In this document: positions 31,518 to 40,796 of the stretch, piece by piece
Layout of the letters: each line of letters starts with the position of its first letter
Numbering within the stretch: position 1 is the first letter of the stretch
From: Oscillibacter sp. 1-3
Lineage (GTDB): Bacteria; Bacillota; Clostridia; Oscillospirales; Oscillospiraceae
Reading direction: 5' to 3'
DNA length: 64,000 bases
Assembly: GCF_000403435.2 (NCBI RefSeq)
Contig: NZ_KE159709.1
Location: 124,001 to 188,000 of the forward strand
Program-made: the position numbers and the translations under genes
The notes under the pieces: generated by a model
The model's input: the letters and a program-made list of their open reading frames with translations, nothing else
What the model was told of the DNA's origin: nothing
Database searches by the model: none

Positions 31518-32745
31518 TTATACGATTTCTGATCTCTGCTCTTCCGTCCGCTTCTGTCGATGATACCGCATTTTACGGTGCGCCTCCCGCTGGCAAGCCT
31601 CACAGCAGTATTTCACATTGCTTCTGGTCGTAGTGAATTCTTTCCCGCAGTTTCCGCAGACGCATTCGCGGCTCCTGCCTGCCGCCGCCTCCTGCTGGTA
31701 GAATTTCGCCCGGCAATTCGGGCCGCAGAACAGAGTGTTCGACCGTTTGGATTCAAATTCTTCCCCACAGCATTTGCAGATCAGCTTGAACGGTTGACCG
31801 GCAGCGTGTTCGCCGACCTTGATCTTCTGATAGCGTTCCCGGCTTTTGAGCCGATGCCTGTGCAGGGAAGCCTGTCGCTTTTCTTCCTCCGGCGTCAGCT
31901 CCAGGGCCGGGAGGTCAAACCGTCCGATAAACTTCAAGTAGATGTCCACTTTCTGCGGTGTGTCTCTGTCCACCTTTTCCGGGGCGTGGACGATAATCTT
32001 GTCCACAAACTCGCTAATTATAGGCGTAGTCAGTTCCGAGAAATCAGTGTACTCCTTCGCCAGAGCGAGGAACCGTTCCACATTGACGGTGTTCTGCTCG
32101 AAGCTGGTCAGTGCCGATTCCGCCTCCGTAATAGACTGCTGGAGTGCCGTCTGTTCCTGCGCATACACGGGCAAGAAGGGGATCAAAGCGTTCCTCACCG
32201 ATGCGTCCCACCGCGCAGGATTCGTACTGCTTCTTGATGATGGTGTCCAGTTCCTCGCAACGTCGCCTGTCCTTATTCAGCTTGCGCTTCAAATCTTTTG
32301 CCGCCTGCACTTGCCGGACTTCGGACGCCGCCCGGACCTTCTGGATAAACTCCGCTTCATTGGAAATGGCATAGGCACTGGCAGAGCGGATGGTTACCAA
32401 AATCAGCGTCCGCAGGGCCTTGGTAGAGATGTGGTGATTACTGCAAGTATTGTCGTGATATTGTTGGGCCAGCGTGTAGGTGAGGCAATCAAACCAGTCC
32501 GACGGTTAGGGCTTGGTGGCTGTTCCCCTCGACCGATGGTTATACAGCTTCGCACCGCGGTCGGCGCAGTAGAGAAGTTCAGTCAAGGGATTGGCTTCGC
32601 CAATGGTATCATGGCGGCGGTGTGTTTTTCTCAGCTTCTGGGCCAGCTTCCAGGTCTCTTTGTCCACGATAGCCTCATGGGTGTTTTCAAACCTTGTGTA
32701 GATGAAAAAGATGCTGGCAAAAAATGCAGAAATTAAATCACACAA
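31518..32745 (-). pseudogene. Large serine recombinase, decayed (lacks catalytic domain)
   Basis: Three pieces in different frames. 32745-32506 encodes the recombinase mid-domain (RFENTHEAIVDKETWKLAQK, IGEANPLTELLYCADRGAKL, with a zinc Cys changed to Arg). 32400-32044 encodes a coiled-coil linker (RQVQAAKDLKRKLNKDRRR). 32198-31518 encodes the DUF4368-like tail (TTPIISEFVDKIIVHAPEKV) and two zinc motifs (CKCCGEEFESKRSNTLFC; CGNCGKEFTTTRSNVKYCC). The N-terminal resolvase domain is absent, so it is inactive. It is of the Tn1549/TnpX class. Confidence 0.8.
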
Positions 32746-33053
32746 TATGGACGAAACAGCAAGATTTCAGCAAATAAGTGAGAAAAAAGTTTGTTTTTAC
32801 AAAAGGTCTTGCATTTCAAAAATTTTGCGCACTAGGGATGCAAAAAAAGCTTTTTGCGGACGGAGTAAAATCGCTCTCACTGAAATTACTTCCAGAACAA
32901 CTGACTGCTTCATAGCTGCTTTGGAAAGATGTGGTGCCATGGCTCAGCTGGGAGCGCAAGTCACCAGTAAAACTACCCCGAATTTGTTCAAAAAATTAGT
33001 CAAAATGTCAAGACTAAATTACAAAAAATTATAAAAAGTTTTTGATAGCCCTA
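32746..33053. other. AT-rich interval without a recognisable gene
   Basis: A plus-strand ORF (32702-33034, 110 codons, Lys/Thr-rich) is open here, but has no clear RBS, resembles nothing I know and starts inside the recombinase remnant. I do not call it a gene. Confidence 0.4.
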
Positions 33054-33091
33054 AAAACGGGGGGTCCCACTCTAGGTGGGATCCCCGTTTT
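33054..33091. terminator. Hairpin terminator near the IS30 remnant
   Basis: AAAACGGGG (33055-33063 region) pairs with CCCCGTTTT (33083-33091), with inner TCCCAC/GTGGGA. It is A/T flanked on both sides, so it can act for the leftward transposase fragment. Confidence 0.7.
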
Positions 33092-33188
33092 CCACACTTC
33101 CACGGCGCTGGCGGTGCAAAAATGGCGCGAAAAATTGGCCGGCGCCCCTGGGCGGTTCCGACCTGGTCGTTTTCCCGTGTTCAGCTGG

Positions 33189-33617
33189 TCAGGCCGCCAC
33201 GGTCATGTATTCGCCATAAAGCATTTGCGACGTTTTCCACCCCAGGATCTGGCGCGGATAGTTGGCCAGCCACTCCTCCACCTCCGCCGCGCTCACATTG
33301 TCGAAGTTGGTTCCCTTTGGAAAAAACCGCCTTATGATCCGGTTCATGTTTTCGTTGTTGCCCCGCTCATAGGCAGAATATGGGTGGCAATAAAAAACCT
33401 TTGTGCGCGGTTTCCTGGCCCGCTTGGATCGCTCCATCCCCTCACATTCCTGGAACTCGCACCCATTATCCACGGTGATGGAGCGGAAAACCTCCCGGAA
33501 CTTTGCCCCCATGCGGCGCTCCATGCGGTCCAGCGCCCGGACCACGCTTTCCATGGTGTGATCAGGCACCCACACAATGACGGGGTAACGGGTCAGCCTA
33601 ATAATCGTGTCTTTCAT
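33189..33617 (-). pseudogene. IS30-family transposase, C-terminal part in a chimeric ORF
   Basis: A frame of 142 codons carrying the second half of an IS30-type DDE domain: DHTMESVVRALDRMERRMG, the second catalytic Asp in TVDNGCEF, and the catalytic Glu in ERGNNENMNRIIRRFFPKGT. The N-terminal HTH and first Asp are missing. The ORF nevertheless has a start and RBS, because its ATG (33617) follows GGAGGTGTGTGA at the end of the phage gene to its right. The first six codons probably belong to a phage gene, fused in frame to the IS30 fragment. Confidence 0.8.
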
Positions 33618-34826
33618 TCACACACCTCCACAGGTAATCTCTCCCGCCGTCCAGGCGGCATACTTGGGGAAAACGGCGTCCACCTTCACCAGGGCCCGCT
33701 CAATCCGGTTGGCCCCATCGATGGTCAGCCCCGCCATGGTCCCGGGGATTTCCGGCATCTCCAGCCCCTGGGCGGCCCGTACCGTCTCCACGCCGGCCAG
33801 ATACGCCTCCATCCGGCTCCGGGTGGGGGCGTCCCGCGCTGTCCAGCCGGCCTCCGGCCGGACCTCGGCAAGGTATCCCCGCCGCCGGAGTTCCCCGGCC
33901 AGCCATTCCACCGCGCTCCCAACCCGGTTGAGATCCCGGCTGTCGTAACTGCTCCGCAGGCAGCGGGCGGAGGCCCACCAGGCCCGCTCCTCCTCCGTCC
34001 AGCGGGCATACCCCCGGGCGCAGAGGGCCAGGACCTGATCCGCGTCCGCCTGGGTCCGGTCCGTCACCAGGCGGATCATGTACACCTCTGCCCCGGTCTG
34101 ATTCCCGGCGCCGTCCTTGGCGATGACGGCGATGCGGTTTTCCTCGATCTCCAGGGGTACCTCCGCTTCAAACCGCCCGTCCCGGACCGGTACGGCCGTT
34201 CCCGCCACCGTGACGGATACGTCCGGCGCGGCGACGTCCCAAGCCTCTCCCGCCACCGTGACAGCCTCCTCATCCACCACATGCCTCAGGTGCGCCTTGT
34301 GGACCAGCAGCCCCGGCGGGACGGTGTCCACAGTGTAGGCGGCGGAGACGGCGCTCCCGTTGCCATCGTAGTCCCGGACGGAGGCCGTGACCGCATGGGG
34401 ACCGTCCGCCCATCCCCCCGGCGGGGTCCAGGTAAAGCGGTACCCGCCTGGAATGGGCTCTGCGGCGGCCCCGGCAAGGGAAAACGTCCCCGGATCCACC
34501 CCGGACCCGCCCTCCTCGTCCACGGCCTCAAATATGAGCGCGGGCGTTTCCGTGCTTAAATACCCCGGGAGCGGGGAGACAAGCGTCAGCGCCGGCGCCG
34601 CCGTCTCTCGCACCACCAGCCGCAGGGCGGGCAGCTGGGCCCCGGTGACGGAGGCCGTCTGTCCGGTTTCATTGGAGGCTTGCGCCTCAATGTCAAAGTA
34701 CCCGCCCGGCTGGTGGATGGAGGTCCCCGGGGGCGTCAGGACGCCCTCATAGCGGCCCGTGGCAGGGTTGTAGGTCAGGGAGACCCAGGTATTTCCTAGC
34801 CTTGCCCGGACGGTTTTCAGAGCCAT
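33618..34826 (-). CDS. Prophage tail-module protein with Ig-like repeats
   Basis: A protein of 402 aa. After an N-terminal ~90-residue beta domain, it has two or three Ig/bacterial adhesion-like repeats rich in V-T-A strands: PALTLVSPLPGYLSTETPAL to DGPHAVTASVRDYDGNGSAV, and VTVAGEAWDVAAPDVSVTVA to IEENRIAVIAKDGAGNQTGA. A helical C-terminal ~120 residues follows. Together with the upstream tail genes it is probably a distal tail or baseplate protein that contacts the host. Exact homology is not recognised. It is the last gene of the phage module before the IS30 fragment. Confidence 0.6.
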   Translation of the reverse strand: MALKTVRARLGNTWVSLTYNPATGRYEGVLTPPGTSIHQPGGYFDIEAQASNETGQTASVTGAQLPALRLVVRETAAPALTLVSPLPGYLSTETPALIFEAVDEEGGSGVDPGTFSLAGAAAEPIPGGYRFTWTPPGGWADGPHAVTASVRDYDGNGSAVSAAYTVDTVPPGLLVHKAHLRHVVDEEAVTVAGEAWDVAAPDVSVTVAGTAVPVRDGRFEAEVPLEIEENRIAVIAKDGAGNQTGAEVYMIRLVTDRTQADADQVLALCARGYARWTEEERAWWASARCLRSSYDSRDLNRVGSAVEWLAGELRRRGYLAEVRPEAGWTARDAPTRSRMEAYLAGVETVRAAQGLEMPEIPGTMAGLTIDGANRIERALVKVDAVFPKYAAWTAGEITCGGV

Positions 34827-34829
34827 TCC

Positions 34830-34988
34830 TCACACCTCCCCACTGGTAAATTCCCCAGCCGCCGCCTGCGCACTGGGCACGCACTCCACATCAATGGCGG
34901 CCACGGAGATCAGCACGGGCTGGCTGGCTTGTGCAGAGTTCGGGCTCAGCAGGGCTGAGACAACAACGGGAATATAGGTTGATGCCAT
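34830..34988 (-). CDS. Small prophage protein (52 aa)
   Basis: A protein of 52 aa, with the ATG at 34988 preceded by GGGAGG. The sequence is Ala/Ser/Val-rich (STYIPVVVSALLSPNSAQAS). It lies between two tail genes with 1- and 3-base spacing, so it is translated with them. Small proteins at this place in clostridial prophages are common and of unknown function. Confidence 0.65.
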   Translation of the reverse strand: MASTYIPVVVSALLSPNSAQASQPVLISVAAIDVECVPSAQAAAGEFTSGEV

Positions 34989-37234
34989 TATTTTTTCCTC
35001 CCAAAATTCTCTGCCGCAGGCCTTTCCCAGCTCAGCATAATGAATCCGCTGGCCCCGGCAGCGCCGGGCTTTCCGGGCCCCGGCGGTTTGGTTTCCCGCC
35101 ACGTGTAATGTCCCGGATGATTTTCAGTCGGTTTGAAGGCCGGGACAAACTCCAGGTACCCCTCCGGAGGATCTCCGCCGGCGCCGCCCTGGCCGCCGTC
35201 TCCGGTGCCGGACAGGGGAGACGGGACGCCGGGCCGGCAGAACGCCTGCCCGTTGGCGATGTCGGTATAGCCGTTGGGATAGATTTCACCTTCCGCGCTG
35301 GAGTATGCGCCGAATACAGACGGCTGGCCCATGGCCCCGGCGGAGCCATATACGGTTCCCGGCGCCCCGCCCGCGCCCCGCTTGTAGTGGATCACAGCCC
35401 CGGGATTGAGCTTAATCGTACCAAACCACACCCTGCCGCCCTGGCCGTCCGTCCCCTGCGCGCCGTAGGCGGGATTGTAGCCGGAGAAGGAGATATTGCT
35501 GTTTCCGGCGCTGATATACTGTCCCTCCTGTCCAACGCCGCCGCCCTGGCCCCCGTCGGAGAGCACCAGCCGGAACTCCGTCACGCCCTCCGGCGCGGTC
35601 CAGTCCCCCTCGTCCTGGTCCAGCACCTCGAACTCCGTCCAAAGATAGGAGCCGTCCGCCTGGAGGAGCTGGCTCCGGCACACCAGCGCCCGGTCCTGGA
35701 TCTGCCAAGTCTGGCTCATCCGCCGGGCCGTGGCCGCGCTGGACTCGTCCAGCCAGATGGTATCCACGTCCCCAATCTCCCCGGCGGGGTCGCCCCGTCC
35801 GACGGTCTCATAGACGTTTCCGCCGTACTGGGCCAGAATCAGCCGCGCCGCCGCCAGAGCCTGCTGCGGCGTGTGGATGAAGGGGTTGATGATGGTCACC
35901 GTCTTCTCGCTGCTGGTGGAGTTGCCGGAGACCACGAACTCCGTGCCCTCCCCGTCCGCCAGATGGAAGATCAGCGCCGCAAGGCTCTCGTTGGCCTTCA
36001 TGGCCGGGTAGCCGGAGAGGTTGTCCAAGGTCACCTTCTGCCCCTGGTTCCAAAGAGGCTCCGCCGTCAGCCGCCCGGTGGCGGCGTCCGCCCGTGGCCA
36101 GGTGCCCGTGGCCTGGCAGACCCACCGGGCAATACTCTCGCACTTCTTTCCGCTGACCGCCTCCCGGCTCTCCGCAACAACCGGTAGCTGCGCGTACGCT
36201 GGGTCCACGTGACAGCGGTTTTTGAACGCGTCCCCCAGCTGTCCCACCAGCGCCTGGAGCCAGCCCTCCAGCGTCTCCGGCAGCACCTCCGGCGGCAGGA
36301 AGGTCCGGTCTGCCAGCAATCCGATGATGTCCACCAGCGACCATTTCATGTCCATGGCGTTCTCGCCGGTCTTCCAGCCGTCCCCGGCCTGGTAGTAGAT
36401 CCCGAGCTCCTGATACTCCACGCCGCCGCCTGAGAGCAGCACGCCGATATGTATTTCCACGCCCTGCCGGGCCTCGATGGACTGAAAGATTCCGTCTTTT
36501 CGCCGGGGCTCAAACCGGCGGGTGTGGTTGTCCATGGAGATCTCCGCCGTGCCATAGGGCAGTGTGAGGCAGGAGAACTGCCCCTGCTGGGTCACGGAGA
36601 ACTTGGAGAGCATATCCGCGTCCCAGTCTTCATAGACCCCCGGCACGATCTCAACCACCCGCGCCCGCCGCCCCGGCAGGCTCCATTTTGTCACTGTCAC
36701 CCGGATGGCGGTGGGGTCATAGACGGTAAAGCCGTCAAACTGCATCTCCGTCTCCCGGCTGCCGGTGACGGTCTGGGTAAAATAGGCGGCGCCGCTGCAC
36801 AGCACCTCCACAGTGAAGTCCTCCGGAACCCCGTCCAGCGGGTCCGTGGAGAAGAACACGGAGAAGGCCTGTAAAATGGACATCCCGGAGAAGCTGAGCT
36901 GTACCCATGTGGGCGTGGAAAAGGTCCCGTCCGGCCCGCTGAGGGTCTCCGAGGCCCACCCCTGCGGCCGGTCTCCGGCCGTCCGGTACCCATCTGGAAA
37001 CAGGTCAAACTCCCCGCCCAGCAGCCACCGCCCCGGCTCCAGCGTGGCGTATCGGGGCGGCGCGTCAAAGCTTCGGTCCCGGAGTTCCGCCCCCCGGCTC
37101 CAGGGCGCCTCTCCCGAGGAGGTCGCCGGCAGCCACACCTTGTCCGGGTCCGAGATGTCCACCACGGCCCGCAAAAAGATGTGCCGCGGTGATCCCGCAA
37201 TGGCGGCCTCATAGGCCGCGCTCCGCTTAAGCAT
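34988..37234 (-). CDS. Prophage tail-associated (baseplate/Tal-like) protein with glycine-rich C-terminus
   Basis: A protein of 748 aa. The first ~560 residues are mixed alpha/beta with segments typical of phage tail adaptor proteins (MLKRSAAYEAAIAGSPRHIF at the start, SMDNHTRRFEPRR, GVEIHIGVLLSGGGVEYQELG). The last ~160 residues are Gly-rich (DGGQGGGVGQEGQ, GDGGQGGAGGDPPEGY), as in tail-fibre glycine-rich domains. Its position after a short distal-tail protein and the tape measure supports the Tal/baseplate assignment. It overlaps the upstream gene by 8 bases and the small downstream gene by 1. Confidence 0.72.
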   Translation of the reverse strand: MLKRSAAYEAAIAGSPRHIFLRAVVDISDPDKVWLPATSSGEAPWSRGAELRDRSFDAPPRYATLEPGRWLLGGEFDLFPDGYRTAGDRPQGWASETLSGPDGTFSTPTWVQLSFSGMSILQAFSVFFSTDPLDGVPEDFTVEVLCSGAAYFTQTVTGSRETEMQFDGFTVYDPTAIRVTVTKWSLPGRRARVVEIVPGVYEDWDADMLSKFSVTQQGQFSCLTLPYGTAEISMDNHTRRFEPRRKDGIFQSIEARQGVEIHIGVLLSGGGVEYQELGIYYQAGDGWKTGENAMDMKWSLVDIIGLLADRTFLPPEVLPETLEGWLQALVGQLGDAFKNRCHVDPAYAQLPVVAESREAVSGKKCESIARWVCQATGTWPRADAATGRLTAEPLWNQGQKVTLDNLSGYPAMKANESLAALIFHLADGEGTEFVVSGNSTSSEKTVTIINPFIHTPQQALAAARLILAQYGGNVYETVGRGDPAGEIGDVDTIWLDESSAATARRMSQTWQIQDRALVCRSQLLQADGSYLWTEFEVLDQDEGDWTAPEGVTEFRLVLSDGGQGGGVGQEGQYISAGNSNISFSGYNPAYGAQGTDGQGGRVWFGTIKLNPGAVIHYKRGAGGAPGTVYGSAGAMGQPSVFGAYSSAEGEIYPNGYTDIANGQAFCRPGVPSPLSGTGDGGQGGAGGDPPEGYLEFVPAFKPTENHPGHYTWRETKPPGPGKPGAAGASGFIMLSWERPAAENFGRKK

Positions 37235-37610
37235 GGGGATACTCCTCTCTCAATGCGAACCCCAGCCCGTGCCACACAGGCCGCCCTCCGTCGTCAATCA
37301 GAAACGTGGGATTTGTGATGGAGTCCACCACAAAGGACGATGTAATCATCTCGACCCCATTGTCTGGCAGTACAGAGGCGATGATGGGCCCGCCGGAGCG
37401 CAGGATCTCCAGCGCCGGGCGGCAGATCTCGTCCTCCAGATAGTCATAGGCCCACTGGGCCCGCCACACCTTCCACTTCTTTCCGATCCGCTCCAGCACC
37501 CGCCGCCCGGAGATCATGTCCTGCTGCCGCGTCAAGTCCTCCTCCCAGCAGGCGTATCGGTCAAAGCTGGACTGCGGAAGCAGGATCCCATTTAAGATGA
37601 TCTGATTCAT
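37227..37610 (-). CDS. Prophage tail protein (small, distal-tail position)
   Basis: A protein of 127 aa (begins MNQIILNGILLPQSSFDRYA). It is overlapped by the tape measure gene (4 bases) and by the tail-associated gene (8 bases), so it is clearly part of the phage morphogenesis operon. In siphophages the gene between tape measure and Tal usually encodes the distal tail protein. This one is shorter than classic Dit, and the assignment is by position only. Confidence 0.65.
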   Translation of the reverse strand: MNQIILNGILLPQSSFDRYACWEEDLTRQQDMISGRRVLERIGKKWKVWRAQWAYDYLEDEICRPALEILRSGGPIIASVLPDNGVEMITSSFVVDSITNPTFLIDDGGRPVWHGLGFALREEYPHA

Positions 37611-38609
37611 GTGTCGTCCTTCACCTCCGGATTTGCCTTCGCCTCCGCCCGGAGGCCGGGGAGCATGATCCGTCCCACCTTCTGACTGTCCAGGTATACA
37701 GCTCCCGCCACGCCGGAGGTCGTCGATCCAATGCCGGCAACGGCCGTCTGCATCCCGTTAACCCCGGCGGCCACCGCCTGCCGCACGTCCTGTGCGGTGG
37801 CGGGAACCGGCTCCTGCATGGCGTCAAAATCCAGGCTGGCGGCGATCTCCGCATTGGAGGGTACGCTCTTCCAGGCATCCTTCAAAATCCGCGCCACCTC
37901 CTGCTCCATGGCCCTGGCCTTGGCGTACAGCGCCTCCTCCTGGGAGGCCAGCCCCTCGATCAGCCCCCTGGCGGTGTCCGCGCCGCTCTGAAAGGCGGTG
38001 TCCGTAAGGCTGTCCAGGGCCTCGTCCAGTCTGGCGCTGTACTCCGTCTCCAAAGTCTCCAGCTGGTCCTTGTAAAACTGTTCCGCCACCTCCGCGGCCC
38101 GCTGCTGCTTCTCGTCCCAGAGGGCGTTGTACTGCTCCCACTGGCTGTCGGACATGGCCAGCAGCTGCTCACCGTACGCCGTGGCCTCGTCCACGTCCAT
38201 GGCCAAGACCTCGTCCAGAAGATCCTGGCTCAGGCCCCGCTCCCGGAGCCGGGTCATGGCGTCTTCGTAGCGGTTGATGGCGTCGATCTGGGCCTGGATG
38301 CTCTCCAGGCTCATCCGGTCGTCCTTGACGGTGAACAGGTCCCCGTACCCGGACAGGGCCTGCTCCATGCTCTTCCGCTGGCTCTCGATTCCCTTGACCC
38401 GGTCCTCCAGCTCGTCCGTCAGAGCCTCCGTCTGTTCCGCCCACAGCGCCGCCTCGCTGTCGGCAAGGGCCTTGTCGTACTTGTAGATCTGCTCCGTCAC
38501 CCGGCGGTACTCGCTCAGGTTCCCCTCGTCGGTGAGGTAGCTGTCCCGGTACTCCTTCAGCTTTGCGTAGTAGTCCTGCTCGCTCACCAGTTCCAGATTC
38601 TTCTGGTGG
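37607..38609 (-). pseudogene. Phage tail tape measure protein, C-terminal fragment
   Basis: About 330 codons remain. It is strongly helical and coiled-coil throughout (SEYRRVTEQIYKYDKALADS, DELEDRVKGIESQRKSMEQA), with the Ala/Asp/Glu-rich style and C-terminal tail of tape measure proteins. The frame begins at the IS21 left end (38610), whose first bases supply an in-frame stop upstream. A GTG at 38587 could start a 326-residue product. Since tape measure proteins are usually more than 700 residues, the N-terminal half has been removed by the IS event. Confidence 0.75.
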
Positions 38610-38683
38610 TGTCAACGCCAATTTGAAATTGTAAGAAAACGCCGAAGAAATTTTGTAGTTTTTCGGCGGGGGGGGTAACAGAA

Positions 38684-39481
38684 TCAGTTATTTCCTTGCA
38701 GGAAAAGAGTATTTACGATTTGCTGTTTCTGGCGCATAAATTCCTTGCGCTCCTTCAGGCGGTAAGACTCACCCTTGATGTTGATAACGGTGCAGTGATG
38801 CAGTACACGATCCAGGATGGCGGAGGCGATGGTGACGTCGGCAAAGACCTCGTTCCACTGGGAGAAGGTTTTGTTGGAGGTGAAGACGGTGGATGTTTTC
38901 TCGTACCGCCTGGCAATGAGCTGAAAGAACAGGTTTGCACCCTGGATGTCCATGGGGAGGTAGCCGATTTCGTCGATGATGAGCATCCTGTACTTGGCCA
39001 GAACCTTGAGCTTGTCCGGCAGACGGTTCTCAAAATGGGCCTTCTTGAGCTGTTCAATGAGCTGGTGGCAGTTGATGTAGTAGGTGGAGAAACGGTGCTG
39101 TGCCGCCACCAGGCCCAAAGCGGAGGCCAGATGGGTCTTGCCCACGCCGGGCGGGCCGAGGAAGACCACATTCTCCCCGTTTTCCAGGAAGCGCATGGTA
39201 GCCAACTCATCGATCTGGCGCTTGTCGATGGAGGGCTGGAAAGAGAAATCGAAGTCGTCCAGGGTTTTCTTAATGGGAAAGCCAGACATCTGGATCTGCT
39301 TCTCATAGGCCCGTCTCCGCTTGGATTTGGCTTCTTCTGAGAAAATGTGATCCAAAACCTCCACAATGTTGAGCTTGTCCGCCACCGCCCGTTCCAGGTA
39401 GTTGTCCAGAATCTCCAGGGTGTTTTTCATTTTAAGGGCTTCCAGGTTTTCCCTCAGCCTGTCCATAGTAAATTCAGTCAT
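38684..39481 (-). CDS. istB: IS21 helper ATPase IstB
   Basis: A protein of 265 aa, the usual length. It has an N-terminal helical domain (MDRLRENLEALKMKNTLEIL) and an AAA+ core with Walker A GPPGVGKTHLASALG and Walker B MLIIDEIGYLPMD, then sensor-like TSNKTFSQWNEVF. IstB selects the target and stimulates the IstA transposase. The ATG at 39481 overlaps the istA stop by 8 bases. It looks intact. Confidence 0.93.
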   Translation of the reverse strand: MTEFTMDRLRENLEALKMKNTLEILDNYLERAVADKLNIVEVLDHIFSEEAKSKRRRAYEKQIQMSGFPIKKTLDDFDFSFQPSIDKRQIDELATMRFLENGENVVFLGPPGVGKTHLASALGLVAAQHRFSTYYINCHQLIEQLKKAHFENRLPDKLKVLAKYRMLIIDEIGYLPMDIQGANLFFQLIARRYEKTSTVFTSNKTFSQWNEVFADVTIASAILDRVLHHCTVINIKGESYRLKERKEFMRQKQQIVNTLFLQGNN

Positions 39482-40697
39482 ACAGCACCTCGTCATATCT
39501 GGATAAATCGGAGGGCTTCAAGGGGAAATCTATTACTTTGCCCTGTTCCAGCAGAACATTTTCCGCATCTATTGTCTGTTTCAGCGTAATCCTTCTATAG
39601 TGCTGAGGATTGACAACCATGTCCTTCCTTTGATACGATATTCGATGCAGAGCGATCTGCTTTCCCTCATAGTAGGCGGCCAGCATACTGTCGAGGGCCA
39701 CGACTGCCACATCTTTGCCGATGTACTCCGCTGGCACGGAGTACTGATTCCCGGCGTATGAGATGAGGCAGTCTTTTTGTACCCGCCTAAGGTTGATCTT
39801 GTCGATGATGTACTCACGGGAAAGAGGACTCAGCCCCTCTTTTTGCAGCCGCTCAAAGGGAATCTCGTTGGTGGTGGCATGGACTTTGCCATTGACCTTA
39901 TTACACCAAGCCAAGGCTTGTCCATTCAAATCTGCCAGGCTGTTGTACTTGATCCCGACCATGAAGTTGTCCCGCACAAACTGCACCGTCCGCTCCACTT
40001 TTCCTTTCGTCTGACCACGATATGGCCGGCACAGGATGGGTTTGAATCCATAGAATCCCGCGAAGTCCTCAAACTGCCGGTTTAGTGTGGAGTCCTCCTG
40101 CTTCAAAAGCCGCTTGATGACTACCTGCTTCATGTTATCGTACAGAATCTCCTCCGGGTAGCCTCCGAAATACCGAAACGCGTTCTGATGGCACCGTATC
40201 AACGTGTTTGTGCTCATATCTGTGACAAATTCGATGTACCGCATCCTTGAGTACCCCAGAATCATGAGAAAGCAGTACAGCTTCTTCCACTTTCCGTCCT
40301 CGTATACCAGGTGATCCTCGAAGAATCCCCAGTCCATCTGCCCTTGCTTTCCTGGCATCGTCTCAAACCGCACCGTTGCTTTCTCATTCAAGTCCATCTT
40401 CCGGCTGCTCACATACGCCTTGACAATACTGTAACCTCCGTCAAACCCCATCTCCCGCAGCTTCTCCAGTATCCGCAACGCTGAATACGGCGCCTCTTCC
40501 AGCCACTCGTCCACGATCTGCTTGTACGGGTCCATCTTTGTTGGCTTGGGTTCGCTCAATGTGTACTCCGGCTTCTGCGGCGATTCCGCGTACCGCTTTG
40601 CCGTCCGCGGGTCCATGTGGTACTTCCGTCCCAGCTCCACATAGCTCAGCCCTTTTTGTCTGTCGCTTCGGATATCCATCCACTGTGCTCCTTTCAT
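39474..40697 (-). CDS. istA: IS21 transposase IstA
   Basis: A protein of 407 aa. An N-terminal HTH (RQKGLSYVELGRKYHMDPRT), a DDE core with the first Asp in GKQGQMDWGFFED, second Asp in EEILYDNMKQVV, and the Glu in GQTKGKVERTVQFVRDNF, then the C-terminal beta domain (KDCLISYAGNQYSVPAEYIG). It looks intact, so the element may still move. Confidence 0.93.
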   Translation of the reverse strand: MKGAQWMDIRSDRQKGLSYVELGRKYHMDPRTAKRYAESPQKPEYTLSEPKPTKMDPYKQIVDEWLEEAPYSALRILEKLREMGFDGGYSIVKAYVSSRKMDLNEKATVRFETMPGKQGQMDWGFFEDHLVYEDGKWKKLYCFLMILGYSRMRYIEFVTDMSTNTLIRCHQNAFRYFGGYPEEILYDNMKQVVIKRLLKQEDSTLNRQFEDFAGFYGFKPILCRPYRGQTKGKVERTVQFVRDNFMVGIKYNSLADLNGQALAWCNKVNGKVHATTNEIPFERLQKEGLSPLSREYIIDKINLRRVQKDCLISYAGNQYSVPAEYIGKDVAVVALDSMLAAYYEGKQIALHRISYQRKDMVVNPQHYRRITLKQTIDAENVLLEQGKVIDFPLKPSDLSRYDEVLYD

Positions 40698-40796
40698 TTT
40701 CTGACTCCCTTTCCGGGCTCTTTCTCGCCCTGATTGGGAGTCTATCTTTTTCCCTTCACCTCCGCCACTAAACTACATTTTTTCCTCGGCGTTTTC

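Noticed and set aside
32702-33034. 110-codon Lys/Thr-rich ORF
   Set aside because: No RBS, it starts within a pseudogene on the other strand and resembles no family. Kept only as a gap comment.
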